Notes under the pieces: model-generated | What the model saw: only the letters and a program-made list of their open reading frames with translations | Databases searched by the model: none | What the model was told of the DNA's origin: nothing | Program-made: the position numbers and the translations under genes | Origin: Pseudomonadales bacterium | GTDB taxonomy: Bacteria > Pseudomonadota > Gammaproteobacteria > Pseudomonadales > DT-91 | Direction of reading: 5' to 3' | Length of the DNA stretch: 64,000 nt | Assembly (NCBI GenBank): GCA_013215055.1 | Contig: JABSRQ010000016.1 | Location: 1 to 64,000 of the forward strand | Shown: one piece after another, positions 50,048 to 58,523 of the stretch | Numbering within the stretch: the stretch's first letter is position 1 | Layout of the letters: each line of letters begins with the position of its first letter

Positions 50048-50530
50048 ATGAAGCGCACTATCATTGCTTTAGCTTTCACTGCTGCATCTGTTAGTTCTTT
50101 TGCAGAGGCTCCGGGCGGTGCAAACTGTGGTTGGGGGAATATGTTATTTCAGGGGCAGTCAGGCGTGCTTTATCATACGCTGGCTTCGTTCACTAACGGT
50201 ACTACCGGTAATGCTACTTTTGGTATGACCTCAGGTACAAACGGTTGTAGTTCTGCAGGTACATTGAGCTATGGCGGTAAAGGCATGATCGATTTAAGTG
50301 CTTTAATGGATGAGTTCTCCGAAGACGTTGCCCGTGGTGATGGTGAAGTGATTTCGGCGTTGGCGATTTCTATGGGTGTAGAAGCGCAAGATAGAGCCGC
50401 TTTTAAAGCTGAATTACATGAAAACTTCGATGCTATTTTTCCAACAGCGGATGTGACGGCAGAAGACGTTATGGCTTCTATTGTTGATGTGATGGCACAG
50501 GACGATGCATTGGCGAAATACGTTTCTTAA
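50048..50530 (+). CDS. DUF3015 family periplasmic protein
   Basis: 160 residues: signal peptide ending SSFAEA, then the DUF3015 pattern GANCGWGNMLFQGQSG and SGTNGCSSAGTL with two cysteines, and a helical C-terminus (FKAELHENFDAIFP). The family is secreted and of unknown function. It is followed 63 bases later by a DUF4105 gene, a pairing also common in pseudomonads, which suggests a shared envelope role. Confidence 0.86.
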   Translation: MKRTIIALAFTAASVSSFAEAPGGANCGWGNMLFQGQSGVLYHTLASFTNGTTGNATFGMTSGTNGCSSAGTLSYGGKGMIDLSALMDEFSEDVARGDGEVISALAISMGVEAQDRAAFKAELHENFDAIFPTADVTAEDVMASIVDVMAQDDALAKYVS

Positions 50531-50593
50531 TTGTATTGCCGTATAGGACATAAGGGCTGCGCTTCGTGGCCTTTATTTTTTTAGGGAATTGTC

Positions 50594-52462
50594 TTGTTGT
50601 TTTTTCTGCGAAATTATCTTTTTGTTATCTTTCTTTTTTGTTTTTCATCCTTGGTTTTTTCTAACGATAAAATTACGACTCTGCAAAACCTGGCGAATAG
50701 CTTAAATCTGTCTCAGGCACATGCCTGGAGGCGTCTATTACATTTGGATGAAAGTGGTAAAAGCTATGTGGATGATAAAAACTACTTTTTAAGCCCCGAG
50801 GGGAAAAGCCAGCCTGAACAAGAATTGCTGGCAAGCATTGCTGAGCTGATTAATAACCCAGAATTGCAGTGTCGTTATCCCTGGCGCAGCCGCTGGTTGT
50901 CTGAGAACTTACCCGGTTTTTCTGATGTGTTTGAGCGCCAAGACTGTGAGGAGTATGACAGCTGGCGTGGTCGGTTAAATGCAAACTCGGTAACCCTGGT
51001 GCTGGCGGCGAGTTATCTGAATAGCCCCTCTTCTATGTATGGTCATACGTTTTTAAGATTTGATGCAAAAAGTGTCGATGATCAAGGTGGGGCCTTAGGT
51101 TCTTATGCGGTTAATTTTGCTGCGTTTATCGAAGGTGGTGCCGGTTTCTCTTATGCTTATAAAGGTTTATTTGGGGGTTATCCCGGCTACTTTTCTGACG
51201 GACCTTATTATAAAAAAGTGAAAGAATATTCACGTCTGGATAATCGTGATGTCTGGGAGTATCGCTTAAACTTAAGCACCGATGAAACGGATATTTTATT
51301 GGCTCATTTATGGGAGCTCAATAAAATCAAATTTGATTATTATTTTTTTGATGAAAATTGTTCATTTCGTTTGTTGGAGTTGTTAGAGGTGGCCAGAGAC
51401 GGCACCACATTAACCGAAGATTTTGATGTTTATGCGATTCCGTTAGATACCGTACGTGCGACTGAACGTGCCGGTTTAATTGAGCGGGTGGTTTATAGAC
51501 CATCTAATCGGCGCAAACTGGAATTTAATATTGCCCTGCTAACTAAGGATGAACAAAAATTAGCCTGGCGTTTGGCACTGGAAAAAGATGTTTGGGATTC
51601 AGAAGAGCTGCAGGGCTTGTCAGAAAAAAAGCGTTATAAAGTCGCAGAAGTCAGTTATCAGTATTTACGTTATTTAAATAACCGCCGTAGCCGCAATCAA
51701 AAAATTGCCAATCACAGCCTGTTTCTGTTGAGAAAAATGCAAGAATATTCCGAATATGCGCAGCAGGAATTACCTTCAACGCCTGCCAGGCCGGAGCAGG
51801 GGCATGATACCCGGGCGCTCACATTTACCGCCGGTGTTGAAGGCGCTGCAGGAATTGACGCAGCTGAATTTGTGGATCTTGCGTTCCGATCGGCCTATCA
51901 CGGTTTTCTCGATAATATTTTGGCTTATCCGCACTCGACCGAATTGATTATGGGTGGGGTAACGTTACGTTATAAAAAAGATCAACATCTGCAATTACAG
52001 AATTTGAGTATTGTTGAAATTGCGTCATTGAATGCGCGTAGCCGTTTTTTTAAACCGCTGTCCTGGCGAGTGCGCGGTGATGTAGAGCGCCAATGGACTT
52101 ATGGTGACGATGAGCTTGTGGCCAAGTTTGATGGCGGCGTGGGTTGGACAATGCCCGTGTTTGCTGATCTTTTAGCTTATGCTTTAGCACAGGCGCGTAT
52201 CGAATATAATCCGGGCTTTGAACAGGAGTTGGACTTGGCGTTAGGTGCCAGTACGGGTTTATTATTACAGCATGTGAGTGGCAGCTTTATGTTAGAGGCG
52301 CAGCAATATCGTTTTACCGATGGTCCCGATCGGCGTCAGCTACAAATAAGCTATCAACTACCCTTGGCCAAAAATCATGGCCTGCGTGTACAATATACGC
52401 GACTATTAAATGACGATGATGCGGTAACGGAATCGTCCCTGTCCTATCGCTTCTATTATTAA
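50594..52462 (+). CDS. DUF4105 (Lnb N-terminal-like) envelope protein
   Basis: 622 residues starting at TTG, which is the only start that includes the complete signal peptide (LRNYLFVIFLFCFSSLVFS) and has AGGG upstream. The DUF4105 domain contains the conserved LAASYLNSPSSMYGHTFLRFD (core SSMYGHTFLRFD) and FDENCSFRLLELLE, with the His and Cys resembling a papain-like or NlpC-like catalytic arrangement. The last ~220 residues are strand-rich and end in SLSYRFYY, suggesting a barrel-like or outer-membrane-associated tail. Function is unknown. The hydrolase gene follows after 11 bases. Confidence 0.84.
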   Translation: MLFFLRNYLFVIFLFCFSSLVFSNDKITTLQNLANSLNLSQAHAWRRLLHLDESGKSYVDDKNYFLSPEGKSQPEQELLASIAELINNPELQCRYPWRSRWLSENLPGFSDVFERQDCEEYDSWRGRLNANSVTLVLAASYLNSPSSMYGHTFLRFDAKSVDDQGGALGSYAVNFAAFIEGGAGFSYAYKGLFGGYPGYFSDGPYYKKVKEYSRLDNRDVWEYRLNLSTDETDILLAHLWELNKIKFDYYFFDENCSFRLLELLEVARDGTTLTEDFDVYAIPLDTVRATERAGLIERVVYRPSNRRKLEFNIALLTKDEQKLAWRLALEKDVWDSEELQGLSEKKRYKVAEVSYQYLRYLNNRRSRNQKIANHSLFLLRKMQEYSEYAQQELPSTPARPEQGHDTRALTFTAGVEGAAGIDAAEFVDLAFRSAYHGFLDNILAYPHSTELIMGGVTLRYKKDQHLQLQNLSIVEIASLNARSRFFKPLSWRVRGDVERQWTYGDDELVAKFDGGVGWTMPVFADLLAYALAQARIEYNPGFEQELDLALGASTGLLLQHVSGSFMLEAQQYRFTDGPDRRQLQISYQLPLAKNHGLRVQYTRLLNDDDAVTESSLSYRFYY

Positions 52463-52473
52463 TTTTTACCACT

Positions 52474-53340
52474 ATGAATGAATCACCTCTGATGTTTAAT
52501 GCTTTTCAGCGAAGATTATTACTCCTGATTTTTTGTCAGTTAGCCGGTTGCAGTGGTTTTTTGTTTTATCCCAGCAAAGAATGGCAATACGATCCTAAAG
52601 ATCGGGGTTACGACTATCAGAGTATCTCTATAGCCGCCGAAGATGGCATATTGTTAAATGCTTGGTTAATGCCACAAAGAACCGAGACTCGCAAAGGTGC
52701 GGTGATCTATTTTCATGGCAATGCGCAGAATATTGGTAGCCATGTGGCGCAAGTTTTTTGGCTCACCGATGCCGGTTATGATGTGTTGTTAGTGGATTAT
52801 CGTGGCTTTGGGCATTCTGAAGGGCGGGTCGATATCGATAAAAATATCGTAGATATTGGCAGCGCAATGAACTTTTTTTTCTCGATGTATGAGAAAGATG
52901 AAAAAAAATATTTGTTGGGGCAGAGTATCGGTGCGGCGATGTCGGGTTATGTACTGGCGACCCGACCTGAGTTGCGCAAGGGATTTGATGGCATAGCTTT
53001 AGATTCGGGTTTTGCCGAATACCGCAGAATTACCCGAGATGTGGTGTCCAGAAATTGGATTACCTGGGTCTTTCAATATCCCATCTCATGGTCTATGCCG
53101 GGGCGGTATGACCTGCTTGATGTGATAGATAAGATCAGCCCCACGCCGTTGTTAATCATTCATGGCAAGAAAGATTTTTTAGTGGGCTTTGATCATGCGG
53201 AGGATTTATTTGCCAAGGCTGGGCGGCCTAAATCGATGTTGTGGTTTGATGGGCCACATATAGGTGCTTTTTTAGACGAGGCGAATCGGCAAGCATTAGT
53301 GAATTTTTATCAATATGGTCTGTTACAGCCAGAGCTGTGA
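52474..53340 (+). CDS. Alpha/beta hydrolase lipoprotein (Bem46-like)
   Basis: 288 residues. The N-terminus has a lipobox LAGCSG near residue 25, so it should be membrane anchored on the periplasmic side. The alpha/beta hydrolase core shows VIYFHGNAQNIGSH (oxyanion region), VDYRGFGHSEG, the nucleophile elbow GQSIGAAMSG, Asp in LIIHGKKDFLVGF and His in GPHIGAF. This resembles the Bem46/YpfH-like serine hydrolases; substrate unknown. It forms an operon with DUF4105, 11 bases upstream, and probably DUF3015. Confidence 0.86.
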   Translation: MNESPLMFNAFQRRLLLLIFCQLAGCSGFLFYPSKEWQYDPKDRGYDYQSISIAAEDGILLNAWLMPQRTETRKGAVIYFHGNAQNIGSHVAQVFWLTDAGYDVLLVDYRGFGHSEGRVDIDKNIVDIGSAMNFFFSMYEKDEKKYLLGQSIGAAMSGYVLATRPELRKGFDGIALDSGFAEYRRITRDVVSRNWITWVFQYPISWSMPGRYDLLDVIDKISPTPLLIIHGKKDFLVGFDHAEDLFAKAGRPKSMLWFDGPHIGAFLDEANRQALVNFYQYGLLQPEL

Positions 53341-53550
53341 TCAGTTTTCTGTCTGCCATTTTCGTAATAGGTTGAGCGCCTCATGGCGGTCAACCTCTAC
53401 CGTGTTTTTAAAAAATCTCAGGCGTCTTTGTGAAACCATGCTGACCCGGTCTTTTACCGGTAATTGGATAAAATCCAGTGGTGAATAAAATTGTGTTGAG
53501 TGGCCATAGCTGCAACGTATCACATTAAGTTTAGCGATTAAGTACTTCAT
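53341..53550 (-). CDS. Small hypothetical protein overlapping the truncated haemoglobin gene
   Basis: A 69-codon frame whose ATG overlaps the last 20 bases of the globin gene and whose stop abuts the convergent hydrolase gene, leaving no unexplained sequence in between. The product is basic (KDRVSMVSQRRLRFFKN) with no signal, membrane segment or family I recognise. Position favours a real coupled gene; composition alone is not decisive. Confidence 0.4.
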   Translation of the reverse strand: MKYLIAKLNVIRCSYGHSTQFYSPLDFIQLPVKDRVSMVSQRRLRFFKNTVEVDRHEALNLLRKWQTEN

Positions 53551-53908
53551 CTCGGGTGCTGCCTACCACATCCATAACCTGCTGAATTAAATCGTCTGCC
53601 ACCTCTAGCTGTCTAAGAGTTGCCTGCAAATGCACAGCTACGGCATCAAAATGCACATCGCTTAAACCTTGTTCTACAACTAATTTTTTATGTGCCTGGC
53701 GTAAATCCTTACCCTGGTATTCCTTGGGGCCTCCAAAAGCTCTGGCCATAAACGACACCATTTTCTTGTTTTGCTGCTCCATATCCAGCTTATTAAAAAA
53801 ATCGGCCAGCAAGGGGTCGGCTAAAACTTTATCGTAAAAAATATCCACGGCGGCAATGATAGCTTCAAAGCCACCTATAGCATCAAATATATGGCTGTTG
53901 TTTGACAT
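53531..53908 (-). CDS. Truncated haemoglobin (group 1 type)
   Basis: 125 residues with the 2-on-2 globin pattern: IFDAIGGFEAIIAAVDIFYDKVLADPLLADFF (cores IGGFEAIIAAVDIFYDKV and DPLLADFF) , the B10 Tyr in FYDKV, the proximal His in LRQAHKKLV. It binds haem and O2 or NO in the cytoplasm. The fold starts two residues later than the chosen ATG, matching the family. It is followed by a small overlapping gene and faces the structured leader of the SulP gene. Confidence 0.87.
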   Translation of the reverse strand: MSNNSHIFDAIGGFEAIIAAVDIFYDKVLADPLLADFFNKLDMEQQNKKMVSFMARAFGGPKEYQGKDLRQAHKKLVVEQGLSDVHFDAVAVHLQATLRQLEVADDLIQQVMDVVGSTRDEVLNR

Positions 53909-54012
53909 AAAGGTCTACCTTATTGGCGTGTATAAGCAGTATAGATGGTGAATGGGCCGGTGGCAGAAATTGATGATATAGATATCAAATGTATAAAAAG
54001 TAAACATTTCTC

Positions 54013-54041
54013 TTGAGCCTGATGCGTGATGCATGTAAACT
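54013..54041 (+). promoter_or_regulatory. Sigma-70 promoter candidate for the SulP leader RNA
   Basis: TTGAGC (54013-54018) and TAAACT (54036-54041) with a 17-base spacer, each matching consensus at four of six positions. Transcription would start near 54048, about ten bases before the first helix of the leader. Confidence 0.45.
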
Positions 54042-54058
54042 CCGCGCTCTTTTTAAGC

Positions 54059-54239
54059 CTGCCAAATCTGCATTCCATGCAAGACCCTGCTTGTCTCCGT
54101 AGTCGAGACGTGTATAAAGGGGCTCTCAAGCAGTCAGCGCCGGCATTAAAGCCATACTGTTACAGCACGATACCCTGCTATGGGTGTGAATGTTGGCAGT
54201 AAATATTGGCGCGGGTGTTCACTAAAAGCTTTTGCTTTT
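54059..54239 (+). ncRNA. Structured 5' leader upstream of the SulP transporter (candidate cis-regulatory RNA)
   Basis: Within the 356-base gap several perfect complementary segments nest cleanly. A closing helix joins CTGCCAA (54059-54065) to TTGGCAG (54193-54199). Inside it, CTGCTT (54087-54092) pairs with AAGCAG (54128-54133), itself containing GTCTC (54093-54097)/GAGAC (54105-54109). A third arm pairs CAC-ACCC (54166-54168, 54172-54175) with GGGT-GTG (54182-54188). After the closing helix a hairpin AAAAGC-TTTT-GCTTTT (54224-54239) lies 25 bases before the ATG and could be an expression platform. The arrangement looks like a riboswitch-type multibranch fold, but I do not recognise it as a named class. 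Confidence 0.5.
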
Positions 54240-54264
54240 CTGTCTCACTATTTTAGGATTTTTT

Positions 54265-55782
54265 ATGATCGAATTAGGCAGTTCTAATTCTGCGAGCATC
54301 AAAAATGATGTGTTATCCGGTTTAACCGTGGCCTTGGCCCTGGTGCCTGAAGCTGTCGCGTTTGCCTTTGTTGCCGGTGTTGATCCTTTAGTAGGTTTGT
54401 ATGCGGCGTTTATGGTCGGTTTGATCACTGCGGTTATCGGCGGACGCCCGGGTATGATCTCTGGTGCAACCGGCGCATTAGCGGTGGTTATGGTGGCTTT
54501 AGTGGCCGATCACGGGGTTGAATATTTATTTGCCACGGTGGTGTTGATGGGCATTTTACAGGTCTTGGCCGGTGTTTTTCGTCTAGGCAAATTTATTCGT
54601 ATTGTGCCCCACCCGGTGATGTTAGGTTTTGTAAATGGCCTGGCGATTGTAATTTTCCTGGCCCAAATCCAATCCTTCCAATTGGATGATGGCAATTGGA
54701 TGGCCACCGATGCGCTGCTGATCATGGCTGGCTTAATTGCTTTAACCATGGGCATTATTCATTTTCTGCCTAAAATCACCACTGCAGTGCCTTCTTCGTT
54801 GGTCGCGATTGTAGTGGTGACGTTGTTGGCCGTTGTTTTTGGCCTGGATACCCGCAGCGTCGGTGATATCGCCGGTATTGCCGGTGGTTTGCCGGAGTTT
54901 CATCTTCCTGTGGTGCCTTTTAGCCTGGAAACCTTAAAAATCATCTTCCCTTATTCCTTGGTCTTGGCGGCCATCGGTTTAATTGAATCATTATTAACCT
55001 TACGTTTAATTGATGAAGTCACCGAAACACGTGGCCAGAGTAATCGAGAATGTGTAGGCCAAGGTGTAGCGAATATCGCGACCGGCTTCTTTGGTGGTAT
55101 GGGTGGCTGTGCGATGATTGGCCAGTCGATGATCAATATAAACTCCGGCGGTCGTGGCCGTTTATCAGGCATTACCGCGGCCTTGGCGTTGCTGGGCTTT
55201 ATTCTGTTTGCCTCCAGCTTGATTGAAATGATCCCCCTCGCGGCGTTGGTGGGTGTGATGTTTATTGTGGTTATCGGTACATTTGAATGGTCCAGCTTCC
55301 GCATCATGAACAAGGTGCCGAAGATGGATGCCTTTATTATCGTTTTGGTTTCCGGTGTAACTGTGGCCTCTGATTTAGCCATGGCCGTGGTTGTAGGTGT
55401 GATTGTGTCGGCCCTGGCTTTTGCCTGGAATCATGCCAAACACGTCAGGGTGGTTAAGCAGGAAGGACGTTCCAACTCTACACTTTACAAAGTCTATGGA
55501 CCGTTGTTTTTTGCTTCTACCTCCGAGTTTGTGGAGAACTTTAAACCTGCCGATGATCTGAATGATGTGGTTATCGATTTTGCAAATTCTAAGGTGGTAG
55601 ACCATTCCGGTATTGCTGCACTGGACACCTTGGCTGAGCGTTATGCTTCGTCGGGTAAAACCTTGCACTTGATTCATTTAAGTGCGGATTGTAAAGCTCT
55701 GTTAACCAAAGCCGGTGATATGGTGGAAGTCAACGTGGTCGAAGATCCAAAATATTTTGTGGCCGATGATGCGCTTGCTTAA
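54265..55782 (+). CDS. SulP family anion transporter
   Basis: 505 residues: about ten to twelve membrane segments with the SulP motifs [22 protein letters not shown] (core [14 protein letters not shown]) and [13 protein letters not shown], and [22 protein letters not shown] (core [12 protein letters not shown]), followed by a C-terminal STAS domain (about 415-505, [19 protein letters not shown] in part). SulP proteins carry sulfate, bicarbonate (BicA type) or other anions; sequence reading does not settle which. The ATG at 54265 follows AGGA. It is preceded by the structured leader described above. Confidence 0.9.
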   Translation: MIELGSSNSASIKNDVLSGLTVALALVPEAVAFAFVAGVDPLVGLYAAFMVGLITAVIGGRPGMISGATGALAVVMVALVADHGVEYLFATVVLMGILQVLAGVFRLGKFIRIVPHPVMLGFVNGLAIVIFLAQIQSFQLDDGNWMATDALLIMAGLIALTMGIIHFLPKITTAVPSSLVAIVVVTLLAVVFGLDTRSVGDIAGIAGGLPEFHLPVVPFSLETLKIIFPYSLVLAAIGLIESLLTLRLIDEVTETRGQSNRECVGQGVANIATGFFGGMGGCAMIGQSMININSGGRGRLSGITAALALLGFILFASSLIEMIPLAALVGVMFIVVIGTFEWSSFRIMNKVPKMDAFIIVLVSGVTVASDLAMAVVVGVIVSALAFAWNHAKHVRVVKQEGRSNSTLYKVYGPLFFASTSEFVENFKPADDLNDVVIDFANSKVVDHSGIAALDTLAERYASSGKTLHLIHLSADCKALLTKAGDMVEVNVVEDPKYFVADDALA

Positions 55783-55936
55783 GCAAGCTTAACATCTAGC
55801 CAACTCTTAGTAGGAGGGCCACGAAGGCTCCCCTGCGTATATACACAGGTTTCACGGACAGGAATTAGAAGCCAGTGTTTCTTTTTTGTTTTTCTTATCT
55901 GCGCTGCAGAAAGAGAAACGTTATCGGGTGAACAAT
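55783..55936 (+). promoter_or_regulatory. Structured 5' leader of the DEAD-box helicase gene
   Basis: Three adjacent stems can be drawn: GGAG/CTCC around an ACGAA loop (55813-55831), CCTG/CAGG (55832-55849) and GGTTTC/GAAGCC (from 55848 to about 55874). Long structured leaders are common for cold-induced helicase mRNAs and may allow autoregulation. No T-tract terminator and no named RNA class recognised. Confidence 0.4.
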
Positions 55937-57838
55937 ATGTCTGAGTCTGAAACTCAACAAACTGAAGAAAATAAAGCCGTGGAAGAAAGCGGGGTTAAAT
56001 TTGCAGATTTAGCTCTGTCGGCAGAAGTGCAACAAGCGGTTGCCGCGATTGGTTATGAAAAACCATCTCCGATTCAGGAGCAGGCGATTCCGTTTTTATT
56101 GGAAGGCCGAGATGTATTAGGTGTGGCGCAAACCGGCACCGGTAAAACCGCCGCTTTTGCATTGCCCTTTTTAACTAAAATTATGGCTGAAGGTGGCATT
56201 AAAAATAAAAAGCCACAGCTGCTTTGTTTGGCACCTACGCGCGAGTTAGCGATTCAAGTGGCCGAGGCATTCCAATCATATGCCAAGTTTATCAAAGGTT
56301 TCCAGGTATTGCCTATCTACGGCGGTGCCGATTACCGTGGTCAGATTCGTCAATTGGAGCGTGGAGTGCAAGTAGTAGTGGGTACACCTGGGCGTGTTAT
56401 GGATCATATTCGCAAGGGCACGTTAAAGCTGGATAACATTCATTCCATGGTATTGGATGAAGCCGATGAAATGTTACGTATGGGTTTTATCGACGATGTT
56501 GAGTGGATTCTGGAGCAGATGCCAGAAGGTTATCAAACCGCACTTTTCTCGGCGACCATGCCTAAGCAGATCAGAAGTATCACCACCAAATATTTAAACA
56601 ATCCTGCCGAAGTGACCATCAAGGTTAAGACTCAAACTGCATCCACTATTACCCAACGCTATGTGCAGCTGCGTAATAATGAGAAGCTGGATATCTTAAC
56701 TCGTATTATGGAAGTTGAAGAATTTGATGCGATGATCATTTTTGTTCGCACCAAGAATGCCACGTTAGAAGTGGCGGAAAAGCTGCAGGCACGTGGTTAT
56801 GCGGCCGAAGCACTAAACGGTGATATCGCCCAGAGTCAACGTGAAAAAGTCATTCAGCGTCTAAAGGGCGGTGGTATTGATATCGTCGTCGCGACTGATG
56901 TTGCGGCGCGTGGTTTGGATGTGACGCGTATCTCTCATGTTATCAATTATGACGTGCCTTATGATACCGAATCGTATGTTCACCGTATTGGTCGTACCGG
57001 CCGTGCTGGGCGTACCGGTGATGCGATTTTGTTTGTTAATGGCCGTGAAAAACGTATGTTGCAGGCGATTGAGCGTGCTACCCGTCAGAAGATTGAACGC
57101 TTCCAGTTCCCGTCGCTTGACGTATTAAACGAGCGTAAAACAGAGCTGTTGTTTGATAAGATCACGACTGAGCTGCAAAAAGATCTGGGCGAATATATGG
57201 CGGTTATGACCAAGTTCATGGTGCAAAACCAAGAATTGGACCCGATGTTGTTAGCCTCGGCGATGGCGAGTTTACAAGCCGATAGCAAGCCGTTTTATAT
57301 CAAAGAGCAGGCGAGATCACGTCCAGAGCGTGATGACCGCAGCAATGAGCGTTCAGAGCGTTTTGACCGTGATCGTAATAATCGAGGTGATCGCGGTGAG
57401 CGCGGCGATAAAAGACGTAGTGGCCGTAGTGAAGATATTAACTTCGAGACCTATAAATTACAGGTCGGTGAAGAGCACGGTGTCGGTAAAGGCGATATCG
57501 TGGGCGCGATTGCGAATGAAGCCGGTATTGAATCTAAATACATGGGTAAAATCCGTATTTTTGAGAAACACAGCTTTATCGACTTGCCAGAAGGCATGCC
57601 AAGTGACCTGTTAAAGCAATTAAAAGACGTATTTGTTAGAGGCCAGAAATTGAACCTCAGCAAGGATGACAGCCGCAAAGGTGGTTATTCTAGTGAACGT
57701 TCTGATAAGCGTGGTGATAATAGATCAGATCGTGGTGATCGTGGTGATAAGCGTTCCAGCAACCGTAGCAAGCCAGAAGGTAATAGAGAACGTTCTGATA
57801 GACCTGCCAAACCTAGATTGCGTAAACCTCGCGATTAA
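55937..57838 (+). CDS. deaD: DEAD-box ATP-dependent RNA helicase DeaD (CsdA)
   Basis: 633 residues. Helicase motifs: Q-motif region PSPIQEQAIP, AQTGTGKT, PTRELA, GTPGRV, DEAD in VLDEADEML, SAT, and HRIGRTGRAGR. After the core comes an Arg/Asp/Gly-rich low-complexity stretch (about 480-515), then the DbpA-type RNA-binding domain (VGEEHGVGKGDIVGAIANEAG, core GVGKGDIVGAIANEAG) and a second basic Arg/Gly/Ser tail. This layout is CsdA/DeaD, which aids ribosome assembly and mRNA decay in the cold. Start at 55937 (MSESETQQ) fits; the earlier 55886 start adds 17 unlike residues. A terminator follows. Confidence 0.93.
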   Translation: MSESETQQTEENKAVEESGVKFADLALSAEVQQAVAAIGYEKPSPIQEQAIPFLLEGRDVLGVAQTGTGKTAAFALPFLTKIMAEGGIKNKKPQLLCLAPTRELAIQVAEAFQSYAKFIKGFQVLPIYGGADYRGQIRQLERGVQVVVGTPGRVMDHIRKGTLKLDNIHSMVLDEADEMLRMGFIDDVEWILEQMPEGYQTALFSATMPKQIRSITTKYLNNPAEVTIKVKTQTASTITQRYVQLRNNEKLDILTRIMEVEEFDAMIIFVRTKNATLEVAEKLQARGYAAEALNGDIAQSQREKVIQRLKGGGIDIVVATDVAARGLDVTRISHVINYDVPYDTESYVHRIGRTGRAGRTGDAILFVNGREKRMLQAIERATRQKIERFQFPSLDVLNERKTELLFDKITTELQKDLGEYMAVMTKFMVQNQELDPMLLASAMASLQADSKPFYIKEQARSRPERDDRSNERSERFDRDRNNRGDRGERGDKRRSGRSEDINFETYKLQVGEEHGVGKGDIVGAIANEAGIESKYMGKIRIFEKHSFIDLPEGMPSDLLKQLKDVFVRGQKLNLSKDDSRKGGYSSERSDKRGDNRSDRGDRGDKRSSNRSKPEGNRERSDRPAKPRLRKPRD

Positions 57839-57891
57839 AATGGTTTTTGTCTAGGCTGTTGTTTATCGGGCTAGATTTTCACAGAAGATAT

Positions 57892-57926
57892 AAAAGTAAG
57901 GTGGATTTTTATCCACCTTACTTTTA
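57892..57926 (+). terminator. Rho-independent terminator of deaD
   Basis: A 15-bp perfect stem AAAAGTAAGGTGGAT / ATCCACCTTACTTTT with a TTTT loop, about 55 bases after the deaD stop. Confidence 0.9.
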
Positions 57927-57996
57927 TGCTCGTTTTCACTATTCTCTCTAATTAATAAAAATGAATGCGAAATAGAGTTCGTTAAAGGCCCATTGC

Positions 57997-58509
57997 ATGT
58001 TTAATCGCCCCCTTCTTTTATTGTCTTCTACGTTGTTATTATCCGCCTGTGCCAGTTCTTATAAGGTGCCTGAATTGGCCGATACGGCGAATATCACGAT
58101 CAAACATTCGCTGCCTATGTATCCGTCGAGTACCACGGTTAATATTTTTGATAATCAAGAGTGTGTAGCCAGTGAACAATCAGGGCGTTTAGCCAAGGTT
58201 GGCAATGATTCTATGATTAAAGATAAGGTGCTGACGGTGCAGGTGGAAGCCGGTGAGCCGGTATTTTTGGCCAGTCATCTATGGAAGGAAAGTGGTAGCG
58301 AACGCCACGGTTATTTGAGTTTTCACTGCAGTAATTTAATTAGCTTTACCCCTAAAAAAAATACCGATTATGTTTTAAAAGCCAGGGCGTTAAAAAACGC
58401 GCGCTGTGAGATTGAGTTATTGGAAAAACACAGTAAAAAAGTGCCTGCAGGTATCAAAAAATATAAATCAAAAGAAGCCTGTAATAAAACCGGTTTCTTA
58501 GATTTATAA
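57997..58509 (+). CDS. Predicted lipoprotein of unknown function (170 aa)
   Basis: The N-terminus is a lipoprotein signal (MFNRPLLLLSSTLLL, lipobox SAC at about residue 18), so the mature form starts at the Cys of CASSYKVPEL. The mature chain is hydrophilic with four further cysteines and a lysine-rich tail. I recognise no family. It stands alone between the deaD terminator and the convergent pcm gene, 14 bases from its end. A weak AAAGG lies 10 bases before the ATG. Confidence 0.7.
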   Translation: MFNRPLLLLSSTLLLSACASSYKVPELADTANITIKHSLPMYPSSTTVNIFDNQECVASEQSGRLAKVGNDSMIKDKVLTVQVEAGEPVFLASHLWKESGSERHGYLSFHCSNLISFTPKKNTDYVLKARALKNARCEIELLEKHSKKVPAGIKKYKSKEACNKTGFLDL

Positions 58510-58523
58510 GCTAATATGATGGT

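Noticed and set aside
53341-53550. Small frame after the globin as a transposase fragment
   Set aside because: A faint YSPLDF resemblance to transposase ends is too short to support; kept only as a low-confidence hypothetical gene.
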